From assembly GCF_004343255.1 (NCBI RefSeq), contig NZ_SMDD01000003.1, forward strand, positions 521,038 through 585,037: a DNA stretch of 64,000 nucleotides, read 5' to 3'. Position numbers and translations under genes: made by a program. The notes below the pieces were generated by a model. It ran no database searches and was not told the DNA's origin. It saw nothing but the letters and a program-made list of their open reading frames with translations. This document shows positions 8,218 to 16,923 of this stretch, one piece after another. The DNA is from Laceyella sacchari (GTDB lineage Bacteria > Bacillota > Bacilli > Thermoactinomycetales > Thermoactinomycetaceae). Positions within the stretch are counted from its first letter, which is position 1. Each line of letters begins with the position of its first letter.

Positions 8218-8472
8218 TCATGCTTGTTGTGTTCTCTTGTTTTTGGCAAAATCAAACGATATATTCGTGCGTTGCGATCTTTCAACTCGTTGCACATAGG
8301 GCAAACGCTCAATCCGGTGAATCACCTGATCAGCGGTTTTGCCGTCCACATACAGGTAAACGTATTTTAACCGTTTAGAAATGTAATGGATATTTCCCAT
8401 GCGTCCCAACGAACGGGCTGCCTTGATGTCTTTAACCCACACAGCCAGACCTAACCGTTCCACAATATCCAT
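8218..8472 (-). CDS. ylbG: YlbG family protein (UPF0298, DUF2129)
   Basis: The 84-aa product carries the family core: a GLAVWVKDIKAARSLGRMG stretch, then HYISKRLKYVYLYVD, then the VQRVERS segment. YlbG is a small conserved Bacilli protein of unknown biochemical role, often encoded beside ylbF. Here the YlbF-type gene ends about 550 bp away on the same strand, with an oppositely oriented gene between them. A dedicated terminator follows. Confidence 0.85.
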   Translation of the reverse strand: MDIVERLGLAVWVKDIKAARSLGRMGNIHYISKRLKYVYLYVDGKTADQVIHRIERLPYVQRVERSQRTNISFDFAKNKRTQQA

Positions 8473-8694
8473 ATGTGATTATCTCCTTTGCCAATACCAT
8501 ATGTCCGGAGGGCGCTGCCATCTTGTCAATACACGGTACGATTTGTAACAAATCTGTCTAATCTCATGGTACCATTGGAGCTGGCCAGATTCAACGGAAA
8601 CCATTACACCGTTTTCCGATTGGCTCCAGTACTGTTCCATCCACACACGACTTTGTTAAAATGAATGCATATCCCATCTGTGGAGTGAGAGTTG

Positions 8695-9021
8695 ATGATT
8701 CATCCTGTGGATCTGTTTGTCGATCATTTGATGCACTTGGACTCCCTGCCGTTTGAACGGCTGGAGCACAAGACTTTTGCCGGGGCCTCTTTTTTCTATA
8801 TTCAAGTGGAAGGCCAATCTGACCAAAAACATGTGGAATCGTTCATAGAAAAAGAAGCAGCCCGCTTCACTGACGGAACTGCTTGGCAAGCGTCTCTTTC
8901 GTTTGTACGCCATTCAGAGCGGCGGGGATTGATCTACCGGTTTCAGCTGTCCGTTCCCAATGAGAAAAGCTTTTGTTGCGGAAACCAGTGTCCCCACTGC
9001 ATCCTATACAGAAACCTTTAA
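8695..9021 (+). CDS. Uncharacterised 108-aa protein with C-terminal cysteine cluster
   Basis: ATG 8695 (or TTG 8692) follows GGAGTGAG. The body is a mixed alpha/beta soluble protein, and the C-terminal 20 residues contain CCGNQCPHC, a pattern able to bind zinc or an iron-sulfur cluster. It lies between ylbG and ricF on the opposite strand, and its stop codon overlaps the ricF stop by 4 bp. The RicF-type neighbour also ends in a cysteine motif. The association may be meaningful or chance. Function unknown. Confidence 0.6.
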   Translation: MIHPVDLFVDHLMHLDSLPFERLEHKTFAGASFFYIQVEGQSDQKHVESFIEKEAARFTDGTAWQASLSFVRHSERRGLIYRFQLSVPNEKSFCCGNQCPHCILYRNL

Positions 9022-9440
9022 GCCCCTCCGCCGCATGGTCGGCATCCCGATTTGACGACTGGATTGGGATCGTTAGAAGGCACCTTGATCGTATCCGACA
9101 CCGCTTGGGCGATCAACGTTGAAACATCGTGCAACAGCGTATCCAACTCTTCCTCAGCCTTCAGAAAGGCTTGAATGGTGGGGTGGGCTTGCAACTTCTC
9201 TTGAAAACGCAGAGCTTCTTCCTTCGCTTCATGGTAATTGGGATGAAAAATGCCAAACCGCTTCGCTTCCTCATACCGTTCTTTCACCCGCTGAAAATCT
9301 TTAATGATCTGTTGCGCTTCCTGATCTTCTTGCAACCGCCGTTTGCACTCCAAATATCTTTCCACTTCTTCTGAGTCATTTATCTTATCGGCCAATTTGT
9401 ATGCGCCAAGGAGTATTTCTGCCATATCTAACGTTTCCAC
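9018..9440 (-). CDS. ricF: YlbF/RicF family protein
   Basis: GTG 9440 has GGAGG 9 nt upstream. The 140-aa protein is a helical YlbF/YmcA-type fold (AEILLGAYKLADKINDSEE at the start, then a long charged helix). It ends in CRPCGGGA, matching the cysteine tail of B. subtilis RicF. RicA-RicF-RicT form a complex carrying iron-sulfur clusters that acts with RNase Y in mRNA processing and affects sporulation, competence and biofilm. The symbol is by family; other Ric genes are outside this window. Confidence 0.82.
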   Translation of the reverse strand: METLDMAEILLGAYKLADKINDSEEVERYLECKRRLQEDQEAQQIIKDFQRVKERYEEAKRFGIFHPNYHEAKEEALRFQEKLQAHPTIQAFLKAEEELDTLLHDVSTLIAQAVSDTIKVPSNDPNPVVKSGCRPCGGGA

Positions 9441-9540
9441 TTTAACTTTCCTCCCTCTCCCCATTCTACCTTAACAGTTCCCCGTTCGCATCTATAACCA
9501 GCTGGTAGCGTATGGCACCATCCATCCTCTGCGCCCGCTC

Positions 9541-11403
9541 TCATTCGTCGATGAGTTGGAGTTTCTCCAGCTGTGCCAGCGGCAACTGCACTTCACGCCC
9601 GCTGTGCTCCGCTGTCAGCCACCAATCACCGGAACGCTCCTCGATACGAAGCGGATATAACACTTGTCTTTCTCCGCCACACTCCACTTTGACACGCAAG
9701 CCGCCATGAATCCCGTGTTGCAATAATTCCCGCTTCATCGGCAACCGGTAGGCGCGCATTCCGCTCCACCAGAGCTTAGGTAGATGTTCGAGCCCCCGGG
9801 AAACGGCATCGGGATCAGGCAGCTCCTCCTCTATTTGCCAATCGCGCATGCGATCGTGCCCCCCTGTCGCGCGCGCGTCGTTTTCGGCGGACTCCCTGCT
9901 TTCCGGCTTTCGCTCTACCACTTCCAATCCGGCCTCAGTCAGCCAACGATCCACCGCTGTTGTCTTCGTTTGCGGAACAAGTAGCCGTCCGTCCTCCATC
10001 AGCACCGCTTGCCATGCGGACAAATGCGGAGTAATCCGCTCTCGCGGCAGGGACAGGGGTAAGGCATATTGAACCAGCGTTTCGCGAAAAACAAGCGGGG
10101 ATCGCTTGGCTTCGTCACGGATTTTTCTCGCCACCCCCTCCGGAACCGGTTGGCCGCTCCAGGTTGCCAGAAAATCAAGTTGCTGCTCGGTGGTCATGCC
10201 ATGCCGTCGCGCCCTGTGCAAAGACTCTTCCGTAATCAGATAAAACAGCACTTGTTCGCCTCCCATAAAATCAGCCAATTTCTCCAACTGCCTACGGTGG
10301 GACGGTGGAAAATGGCCGGGCACGATCAGTTCCATATCCGGTTGGACATATATTGGCATCTCCGGAAGCGGGGCTTGTTGCCATGGCGGCATCTCCGTCA
10401 GCCGTACACACCGTTCCCCCGATTTCGTCAAACCCATCTCCAGCCATCCGGCGGATGCCATCACGGCGACAAACGCGTCCAACCGTTCTTCTTCCTCCCG
10501 CGCCTTGCGCCCTTTTTCCCTGTACCAGCACCGCTTTATTGCCTTCCATTGCGACAATGGCAACCACTGGCGCGGCTCCACTTCTTCCATCAGGAGAAAG
10601 TCGGCCTCCAAACCAGGAATCCGCTGCGAGAGCAACTCTCGTGCCTCCCAATACAATCCGTTCATCCATTCTTCCCAATCTTGATCCGTCCATTGGCACC
10701 AACTACTGGCATCAACGGTAAGGATGTGCCCGTCCTCCACAATCAACCCAAGCTGCCGACCCAGATCGAGCAAAAAGGCTACCCAAGGAGGCATCTCCGT
10801 TCCCCACCAAGGCGTGTAGCGCAGGGCTTCTGAATCCAACCCCAACTCCACATCCATTTTTTGCGCATCTGTCTTATGAATACCTCCTGTCCGCGTCAGG
10901 CGCCAAGGTTCCTGCTCCAATCGGGCTAACAAATGAAACAGCGCCTGTCCCAATCCATAGCTGGGCTCTCCCTCAACCGATACATTCCCTTTCCTGTGCC
11001 ATGGCTCCCCATCCTCTTTAAACAGAACGCGACTCAGCAATTGCCTGATTTCCAAAGGGCATACATAGATGCGTTGCCGATGTTTATCCCGAAAGGCATA
11101 AATCCAGCCCCGGTGTCTTAAACCCACCAGCGCTCTCTGCCATGCCGAGTGGGAGAGACGGTGCTCCCGCGCCCATACTTCTCCTTCCCTTTCTGGAATA
11201 GCACCCGCGCGTGCGGCAAACAGAAACGATAGAAACACCTGTCGCTCCACCTGGTCCAATTGCTCCCACGCTTGAGTAAAATGAGACACCTGGAGCAATG
11301 CGCGGCACAGTTCGTTGCGCGTTTGGCACCCGTATTGCAAACCGATCTGAGCCACCGCACCATCTGACAACTGATTCAGACAATGGCTAAGCTCCTGTGC
11401 CAT
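9541..11403 (-). CDS. Helicase-associated protein, partner of XPB-like helicase
   Basis: This 620-aa soluble protein starts inside the end of the helicase gene (17-bp overlap), which implies translational coupling. The N-terminal 200 residues look like winged-helix repeats (a QVERQVFLSFLF segment, then LSHSAWQRALVGLRHRGWIY). The middle and C-terminal parts (YVQPDMELIVPGHFPP, then LADFMGGEQVLFYLITEESL) match the helicase XPB/Ssl2 N-terminal-like domain found in bacterial helicase-associated proteins. No ATPase motif is present. In actinobacteria and some Bacillota this protein is encoded beside a bacterial XPB. It is thought to be a repair or transcription-coupled accessory factor, but the role is unproven. 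Confidence 0.75.
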   Translation of the reverse strand: MAQELSHCLNQLSDGAVAQIGLQYGCQTRNELCRALLQVSHFTQAWEQLDQVERQVFLSFLFAARAGAIPEREGEVWAREHRLSHSAWQRALVGLRHRGWIYAFRDKHRQRIYVCPLEIRQLLSRVLFKEDGEPWHRKGNVSVEGEPSYGLGQALFHLLARLEQEPWRLTRTGGIHKTDAQKMDVELGLDSEALRYTPWWGTEMPPWVAFLLDLGRQLGLIVEDGHILTVDASSWCQWTDQDWEEWMNGLYWEARELLSQRIPGLEADFLLMEEVEPRQWLPLSQWKAIKRCWYREKGRKAREEEERLDAFVAVMASAGWLEMGLTKSGERCVRLTEMPPWQQAPLPEMPIYVQPDMELIVPGHFPPSHRRQLEKLADFMGGEQVLFYLITEESLHRARRHGMTTEQQLDFLATWSGQPVPEGVARKIRDEAKRSPLVFRETLVQYALPLSLPRERITPHLSAWQAVLMEDGRLLVPQTKTTAVDRWLTEAGLEVVERKPESRESAENDARATGGHDRMRDWQIEEELPDPDAVSRGLEHLPKLWWSGMRAYRLPMKRELLQHGIHGGLRVKVECGGERQVLYPLRIEERSGDWWLTAEHSGREVQLPLAQLEKLQLIDE

Positions 11404-12874
11404 TCATCCATCCCTCCAACTCAACCAATTCATAGCGATATCCTTGTTCCGCCAAAAAGCACTGCCGCCGCCATGCATATTCTTCCTCTACCGTATTCTC
11501 TGTCACAAGCTGATAAAAATAGGCTTTACCCCCAGAGGACGAACTTCGCAGAACACGACCAAGCCGTTGCGCTTCCTCCTGCCTGGAACCATACGTGCCT
11601 GATACTTGGATGCCGACTGATGCAGAAGGAAGATCCACTGCTAAATTTGCCACTTTGGACACCACCAGCACAGGGATTTCCCGCGAACGAAACTTCTCAT
11701 ACCATTCCTCCCGCAACGCTTGCGGCATGCGCCCCGTGATGAGCGGAAAGCCAAACCGACCGGCGATCTCTTCCAATTGCCGCAAATAATGGCCGATGAT
11801 TAACATCTGCTCACCTTCGTGCAACGCCAGCAAGCGAGCGATAGCCTCCAGTTTGGCTGGGTTTTCGGCAGCGATTCGCACCTGTTGTTTCTTATCTGCC
11901 ATCTGGTAAGCACGCTCGGCATCTGCTGGCATGGGGATGCGCATCTCACGGCATACAGCCTCCCGAATCCAACCTTGTCGCTCCAAGTCTTTCCATGAAC
12001 ATTGGTATGCCAATGGGCCGATCAAAGAAAAAACTTCATTCTGCTTACCATCTTCACGTATCAGTGTCGCCGTCAATCCCAAGCGGCGCGCCGCATGTAA
12101 TTCAGCAGTCAGGCGAAACACGGGCGCGGGCAACATGTGCACTTCATCGTATATCACCAACCCCCAATTCCGTTGACACAAAGCCTGTAAATGCGGATAT
12201 GTATCTTCTTGAACATCTCGATGAGTCAACATCTGGTAGGTTGTCACGGTGACTGGGCGAATCTGTTTCCGGTCTGCGGTATATGTTCCCACCTCCGTCG
12301 CGCGCAACGTCGTTTTGTTCAACAATTCCCGCTCCCACTGTTTGACTGAAGTTGCATTAGGGGCCAGAATCAGGGTTTCCGTTTGCAGTTTGGCCATCAC
12401 TCCCAAGCCGACCACCGTTTTACCTGCACCGCAAGGCAACAGGATAATCCCACCCCCCTCCTGACGGGCCAATCCGAGGTAAGCCTCCACCGCCTGTCGC
12501 TGATAATCGCGCAAATCGGCAAAGCGCGACGAACTCTCCAGGTTTATATCAAGAAATTCTTTTGGCTCCGGAAACGGTGGCGATGGAGTCGATGCAAATT
12601 CCTTTTTGATCCGCTGCGCAATTTGCGATGGCACTGGCAATTTGCTATGCTGACGGAGCCAATGAATCCAAGCTTCCGCTGTCCGTTCCTCGGTAGCACG
12701 GCGCACTCTGGCCGAATCGATGTTCAGTCGAAACATGAAAAGTTGCTCTGTCTCTTTCACCTGATAAGCCAGCATCCGCAATTCGCGGCACAGGCGAACG
12801 ATGTCCGGGTGCCGCCTTTCCACAAAAATCGTCCCATCACTATGGATAATAAATGGTCGCTGTTCTTGGTTCAT
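11387..12874 (-). CDS. XPB-type DNA repair helicase (superfamily 2)
   Basis: The 495-aa protein has the SF2 helicase motifs: Q-like region LRDYQRQAV near 121-129, Walker A LPCGAGKT at 146-152, DEVH box at 243-246, LTATLIRED (motif III) and QEEAQRLGRVLR (motif VI). An N-terminal damage-recognition-like region with ERRHPDIVRLCRELR precedes the helicase core, as in XPB. XPB unwinds DNA 3'-5' in eukaryotic nucleotide excision repair and transcription initiation; bacterial homologues are helicases or annealing enzymes with unclear roles. It forms an operon with the helicase-associated gene. Confidence 0.88.
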   Translation of the reverse strand: MNQEQRPFIIHSDGTIFVERRHPDIVRLCRELRMLAYQVKETEQLFMFRLNIDSARVRRATEERTAEAWIHWLRQHSKLPVPSQIAQRIKKEFASTPSPPFPEPKEFLDINLESSSRFADLRDYQRQAVEAYLGLARQEGGGIILLPCGAGKTVVGLGVMAKLQTETLILAPNATSVKQWERELLNKTTLRATEVGTYTADRKQIRPVTVTTYQMLTHRDVQEDTYPHLQALCQRNWGLVIYDEVHMLPAPVFRLTAELHAARRLGLTATLIREDGKQNEVFSLIGPLAYQCSWKDLERQGWIREAVCREMRIPMPADAERAYQMADKKQQVRIAAENPAKLEAIARLLALHEGEQMLIIGHYLRQLEEIAGRFGFPLITGRMPQALREEWYEKFRSREIPVLVVSKVANLAVDLPSASVGIQVSGTYGSRQEEAQRLGRVLRSSSSGGKAYFYQLVTENTVEEEYAWRRQCFLAEQGYRYELVELEGWMNGTGA

Positions 12875-13016
12875 CTAACTCCCTCCACTCGCTCATAGCT
12901 TGCCCGTTTCCATGAAAACCCATGTGCGGTGGGTGGGCATGAGAACTACGCAACAACCCATGCAGGAAAACCGTCTTATAGTATATAAATTTCTTGGTAT
13001 ATAAGGAGGAATACCC

Positions 13017-13454
13017 TTGAAAACCTTTTTTCGTTGGTTTTGGTTCCCCTTGCTTATCATGATGTTTGTCATTGGATGCACGAATCATGCCCCACCTTCA
13101 GGAGGATCACCTATGGATAATGAAAAATCGTTGCCTTTCACCCAGTTGAAACCAGACCAAATCCCTGAGAATGTGAAACGGGAAGGAGAACAATGGCGCG
13201 CCCACGAAGCCACAGCCAAAGTGGTTTCTGGTGACCATATCATTGTCAGCATCGGCGAGCGCCCGACCGGCGGCTATGATGTGCGGGTGAATCGTATCAT
13301 CAAACAAGGATCGCGTATCATAGTGAACGCGACAGAGATCCCGCCCAAAGAAGGCATGATGGTAACCCAAGCCTTCAGCTATCCGCAAGCAGTGGTCAAA
13401 TTGCAGGAAAACATCGGATCGGCCGAAGTAGAAGTCAGACTGAGCAAATCCTGA
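13017..13454 (+). CDS. Lipoprotein with PrcB-like C-terminal domain
   Basis: TTG 13017 has AAGGAGG 8 nt upstream. A signal peptide leads to a lipobox (FVIGC, Cys near residue 21), so the protein should be a membrane-anchored lipoprotein. The C-terminal domain (VSIGERPTGGYDVRV and following beta strands) matches the PrcB C-terminal domain seen in accessory subunits of protease complexes and in many Bacilli lipoproteins. The gene is monocistronic, ending at a very strong bidirectional terminator. Confidence 0.72.
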   Translation: MKTFFRWFWFPLLIMMFVIGCTNHAPPSGGSPMDNEKSLPFTQLKPDQIPENVKREGEQWRAHEATAKVVSGDHIIVSIGERPTGGYDVRVNRIIKQGSRIIVNATEIPPKEGMMVTQAFSYPQAVVKLQENIGSAEVEVRLSKS

Positions 13455-13455
13455 C

Positions 13456-13500
13456 ACACAAAAGGAACGGCCCTCATCACGAGGGCCGTTCCTTTTGTGT
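13456..13500. terminator. Strong bidirectional terminator
   Basis: A 20-bp perfect stem (CACAAAAGGAACGGCCCTC and its complement) with a 5-nt loop lies between converging genes ending at 13454 (+) and 13501 (-). Confidence 0.92.
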
Positions 13501-13638
13501 TCAGTCCTCCTTCACCCGCTCTGGCGCGTGAGGTTCTTCGCGGCGGAGCGGTTCGAGCTCTTGGGGAGTCATGATTTCCGGCAACGGAGGTTGATATATC
13601 TCCGGATCGGTAAGCGGTGTCAGATCGGGGATTCTCAT
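13501..13638 (-). CDS. Proline- and glutamate-rich small protein, 45 aa
   Basis: ATG 13638 has AAGGAGG 10 nt upstream and the ORF ends exactly at a strong terminator. The product is acidic and proline rich (PLTDPEIYQPPLPEIM), without cysteine or membrane segment, and is probably unstructured. No family was recognised. It is encoded between a lipoprotein and a coat-like protein gene, so a spore role is possible but unproven. Confidence 0.65.
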   Translation of the reverse strand: MRIPDLTPLTDPEIYQPPLPEIMTPQELEPLRREEPHAPERVKED

Positions 13639-13763
13639 GATGCGTTTTCCTCCTTGTTTAAAGTTCTGTCGGTAGTTTCCCCTCTGATAAGCCGTTTACC
13701 GAGGCATCTTTTTCCAAATTACTCAGCAAACAAGACATCCTATTCCCGTTCCTTTTATCTTCG

Positions 13764-14126
13764 CTATTCTTTCCCCTTCTGATTTTGCTCTTGCTTGCGG
13801 TAAGCTCGAATCCAAGGAGATTCCGGAGATTCAGGAGATTCCCACACCGGAGAATAGTAACCTGGCGGCCTATAACTTCCCTGTCCTGGTGGCATCATAG
13901 GAGTAGTTGGCTGATAAACCGGATTCGGCGCATATGGCATTCCCCATGGCCACATGGGAACCATTGGCGCTACCGGGTGCGGAATAACATGAGCCATCGG
14001 GCCACCGCAGCACCCCGACGTCATCGGCATGGGTGGATAATGGTAGTGATGATGAGGCGGCGTGCCATGCACATGCGCTCCCTCATAATAAGGCCGAATA
14101 TAGGGGGGAACAGCTTGATTGTGCAT
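13764..14126 (-). CDS. Low-complexity Pro/His/Tyr/Met-rich protein, spore-coat-like
   Basis: ATG 14126 has AAAGGAGG 7 nt upstream. The 120-aa product is rich in Pro, His, Tyr and Met (GTPPHHHYHYPPMPM; MVPMWPWGMPYAPNP), with one GCCGG cluster and a charged tail (RKQEQNQKGK). This composition matches self-assembling spore coat or exosporium proteins, but no specific family is recognised. The His/Tyr content could also bind metal. Sporulation expression is inference. Confidence 0.55.
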   Translation of the reverse strand: MHNQAVPPYIRPYYEGAHVHGTPPHHHYHYPPMPMTSGCCGGPMAHVIPHPVAPMVPMWPWGMPYAPNPVYQPTTPMMPPGQGSYRPPGYYSPVWESPESPESPWIRAYRKQEQNQKGKE

Positions 14127-14214
14127 TAAAAATCCTCCTTTATCCAATCATTCTTCATTTCACCCTATGCCAACCAAGCTTGTCTTATGTCAAACGGAGA
14201 AGGAGCGCAGGTCA

Positions 14215-15573
14215 ATGAATAAGGGAACCCAGGAATCGGAACGCCTGCTCAACCATCTGCGGCGCAAAGACCAAGCCGCTTTCCGTCAGCTGGTGGAGGA
14301 AATGCAACCCTACGACCTTGAACAGTTCTTTCTCCGCCTCAACGAATTTGAACGGCGTCGTTTCTTGTACTTATTGGAAACCGAAGAAGTAGCGACGCTA
14401 TTGGAAGAATGCGATCTCCATACGCAACGCCACATCATCAACAGTCTTGGTAAACACCAAATCGCCGACGTGTTGGCATTGATGTCGCGGGATGATGTGG
14501 TCGATCTGTTGGGAAGCATGGAAAGCGCAGAGCGAACAAACTTGCTCACGCAAATGGAACACCGTGAAGCGGCCAAGGTTCGCGCTTTGCTCGATTATCC
14601 GGAGGACAGTGCGGGCGGGTTGATGACAGACGAATTCGTCAGCATTCATCCCAAAGCGAGTGTACAAGATGCAGTCAGCTTGTTGCGCCACAAAGCGGAG
14701 GAGTCGGAAACGATCTATTATCTTTATGTCCAGCAATCAGATGGAACGTTGGTGGGGGTTTTATCACTGAGGGAATTGATTTTGGCTGAGCCGGAACAGT
14801 CCATCGAAGAAATCATGGTGGAACGGGTAATATCGGTTCCGGTGAACATGGACCAAGAAGAAGTGGCCCGCATTATGAGCCGCTATCATTTCTTGGCTCT
14901 CCCGGTGATTGACCCGTCTCGTCGGTTGCTCGGCATCGTGACAGTCGACGACATCATCGACGTGCTGATTCAAGAAGCAGAGGAAGATATCCAGCACCTG
15001 TCAGGATTAACTTCCGGACTGGATGAACAAGCCGTCTCCTCTTGGCGCTCGGCGCAAAAACGAATCCCATGGCTGATGCTATTGTTGGCTATCGGCTTGG
15101 CAACCGCCAATTTAATCAATCTATTTCAACCGACAATCGCCGCGGTACCAGCGCTTACCGCTTTCATGCCGATGGTAGCGGGCATGACCGGCAATGCTGC
15201 CACGCAATCTTTGGCCTTAATAATCCAACGACTCCCACACGAACGGACTGGTGTTTCGTTCATGGCAAAAATGTTAAAGCAAGAAGGGCTGGCGGGATTT
15301 CTCGTAAGCATGGTTTGCAGTTTTTTGTTCGTTCTTTTGGTTGCCTTAGCCTTTCATCAACCTCGTCTGGGTCTGGTCATCGGCGGTGCCATGTTTGCCA
15401 CCTTGTTATTGGGCACTTTAATCGGGACGTTGATCCCGTTGTTGCTCAACCGTATGAACATTGATCCCACGGCTGCTTCCGGACCGGTAATCACCACGTT
15501 AAACGATATCTTGTCTTTGTTGATCTATTTTGGCTTGGCCACGCTATTCATCGACCAACTTACACATCCATAA
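14215..15573 (+). CDS. mgtE: Magnesium transporter MgtE
   Basis: ATG 14215 has AAGGAG 9 nt upstream. The 452-aa protein has the MgtE N-terminal helical domain (residues about 10-130), two CBS domains (about 135-255, containing GLMTDEFVSI and IMVERVISV), a connecting helix, then five membrane segments with PMVAGMTGNAATQSL in the pore region. MgtE is a homodimeric Mg2+ channel gated by cytoplasmic Mg2+. No M-box riboswitch is visible; the 5' gap is under 70 bp. It is probably cotranscribed with the next gene (15-bp spacing). Confidence 0.93.
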   Translation: MNKGTQESERLLNHLRRKDQAAFRQLVEEMQPYDLEQFFLRLNEFERRRFLYLLETEEVATLLEECDLHTQRHIINSLGKHQIADVLALMSRDDVVDLLGSMESAERTNLLTQMEHREAAKVRALLDYPEDSAGGLMTDEFVSIHPKASVQDAVSLLRHKAEESETIYYLYVQQSDGTLVGVLSLRELILAEPEQSIEEIMVERVISVPVNMDQEEVARIMSRYHFLALPVIDPSRRLLGIVTVDDIIDVLIQEAEEDIQHLSGLTSGLDEQAVSSWRSAQKRIPWLMLLLAIGLATANLINLFQPTIAAVPALTAFMPMVAGMTGNAATQSLALIIQRLPHERTGVSFMAKMLKQEGLAGFLVSMVCSFLFVLLVALAFHQPRLGLVIGGAMFATLLLGTLIGTLIPLLLNRMNIDPTAASGPVITTLNDILSLLIYFGLATLFIDQLTHP

Positions 15574-15588
15574 GGGGGTGAATCTTCC

Positions 15589-16923
15589 TTGGCTACCGAT
15601 ATTTTGACGTTTTTGTCACAGATGGTGATGATCCTATTTTTGGTTTTGCTAAACGGCTTTTTTGTGGCATCCGAGTTTGCCATTGTCAAAGTGAGACACA
15701 CCCGGATCGCACAATTGAGCGAAGAAGGGCATCACCGTGCAAAAACAGCGCAAAAAATATTGGCTGATCTGGATGCCTACCTATCCGCAACCCAATTGGG
15801 AATCACTTTGGCTTCACTTGGCTTGGGTTGGATTGGTGAGCCTTATTTGGCTCGTTTGCTCACCCCCGCGCTTGCTTGGCTGGGAATGACCAAACCGCTC
15901 ATCCATGTGGTTTCCTTCGTGCTCGCCTTTTCCATCATCACTTTCCTACATATCGTCCTTGGAGAGATGGCACCAAAGTCATTGGCAATTCGCAGGGCAG
16001 AAGCTACTGCGTTATGGACGGCCAAGCCGTTGCACTGGTTTTTTGTCATTTTCAAGCCGACCATCTGGCTCTTAAACGGTGCGGCTAACCTTATTTTGAA
16101 ATGGATTGGTGTGGAATTGGTACCCGATCAGCAACAAGCACACACAGAAGAAGAAATTCGGATGTTAGTGGAACAAAGCCATAAAAGCGGAATGATCGAC
16201 CAAACCGAACTGTCCTTGTTTGACAATATTTTTGATTTCACTAACCGGATTGCCAGGGAAGTGATGGTTCCCCGCGTGAACATGGTTTGCTTGTATCGGG
16301 ATCGCTCTTTGGAAGAAAACCTGAACATCATACAGAAAAGCCCCTTCACCCGTTATCCCCTGTGTCACAAAGACAAAGACGACATCCTGGGCATCATTCA
16401 CATTCGCGACGTGTACAATGATATCGTCAACCAAAAAGTTCCGGTATTGACTGAGGTAGCGCGTCCACCCGTTTTCGTTCCCGAAGGGATGGAAATCAAA
16501 GATGTCTTGCGTACCCTGCAAAAACATCACACTGAACTCGCTCTCATCATTGATGAATTCGGGGGAACGGCGGGTCTAATCACGATTGAAGATATTGTTG
16601 AGGAGATTGTGGGTGAGATTCAAGACGAATTTGACAACGAACGGCCTTTTTTTCAACAAAAAGGGGACGAAACATCGATTTCCGCTCAACTGTTAATCGA
16701 AGAGGTAAATGAACATTTTCACATCGCCATCGAAGATGAGGACAATGATACGATCGGCGGATGGTTTTTTTCCCAGTTGCAGGAAATACCCAAGCCCGGC
16801 TCCGCGATTGAAGCCCACGGACACCGCTTTTCCGTGCAGGAAATGGAAGGTAGGCGCGTGACCCGCATCTTGGTCAAACCCCTACCGCCCGCAGTCGAAC
16901 CAACCGCGTCGCCGGAAGACTAG
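15589..16923 (+). CDS. CNNM/CorC-type membrane protein (DUF21-CBS-HlyC_CorC)
   Basis: TTG 15589 has AAGGGGGTG 8 nt upstream. The 444-aa protein has a DUF21 domain with about four membrane segments (residues 1-180, with LNGFFVASEFAIVKVRHTR), two CBS domains (about 200-330, VMVPRVNMV and IIDEFGGTAGLITIED) and a C-terminal CorC/HlyC domain. Relatives such as MpfA of Staphylococcus and YhdP/YqhB of B. subtilis are implicated in Mg2+ export or protection against high Mg2+. Its pairing with mgtE suggests a role in magnesium balance. Confidence 0.88.
   Translation: MATDILTFLSQMVMILFLVLLNGFFVASEFAIVKVRHTRIAQLSEEGHHRAKTAQKILADLDAYLSATQLGITLASLGLGWIGEPYLARLLTPALAWLGMTKPLIHVVSFVLAFSIITFLHIVLGEMAPKSLAIRRAEATALWTAKPLHWFFVIFKPTIWLLNGAANLILKWIGVELVPDQQQAHTEEEIRMLVEQSHKSGMIDQTELSLFDNIFDFTNRIAREVMVPRVNMVCLYRDRSLEENLNIIQKSPFTRYPLCHKDKDDILGIIHIRDVYNDIVNQKVPVLTEVARPPVFVPEGMEIKDVLRTLQKHHTELALIIDEFGGTAGLITIEDIVEEIVGEIQDEFDNERPFFQQKGDETSISAQLLIEEVNEHFHIAIEDEDNDTIGGWFFSQLQEIPKPGSAIEAHGHRFSVQEMEGRRVTRILVKPLPPAVEPTASPED

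Noticed and set aside
12893-13088. Overlapping 62-82 aa frames on the minus strand
   Set aside because: They are shadows of the PrcB-like lipoprotein start and its promoter region, without a ribosome binding site.
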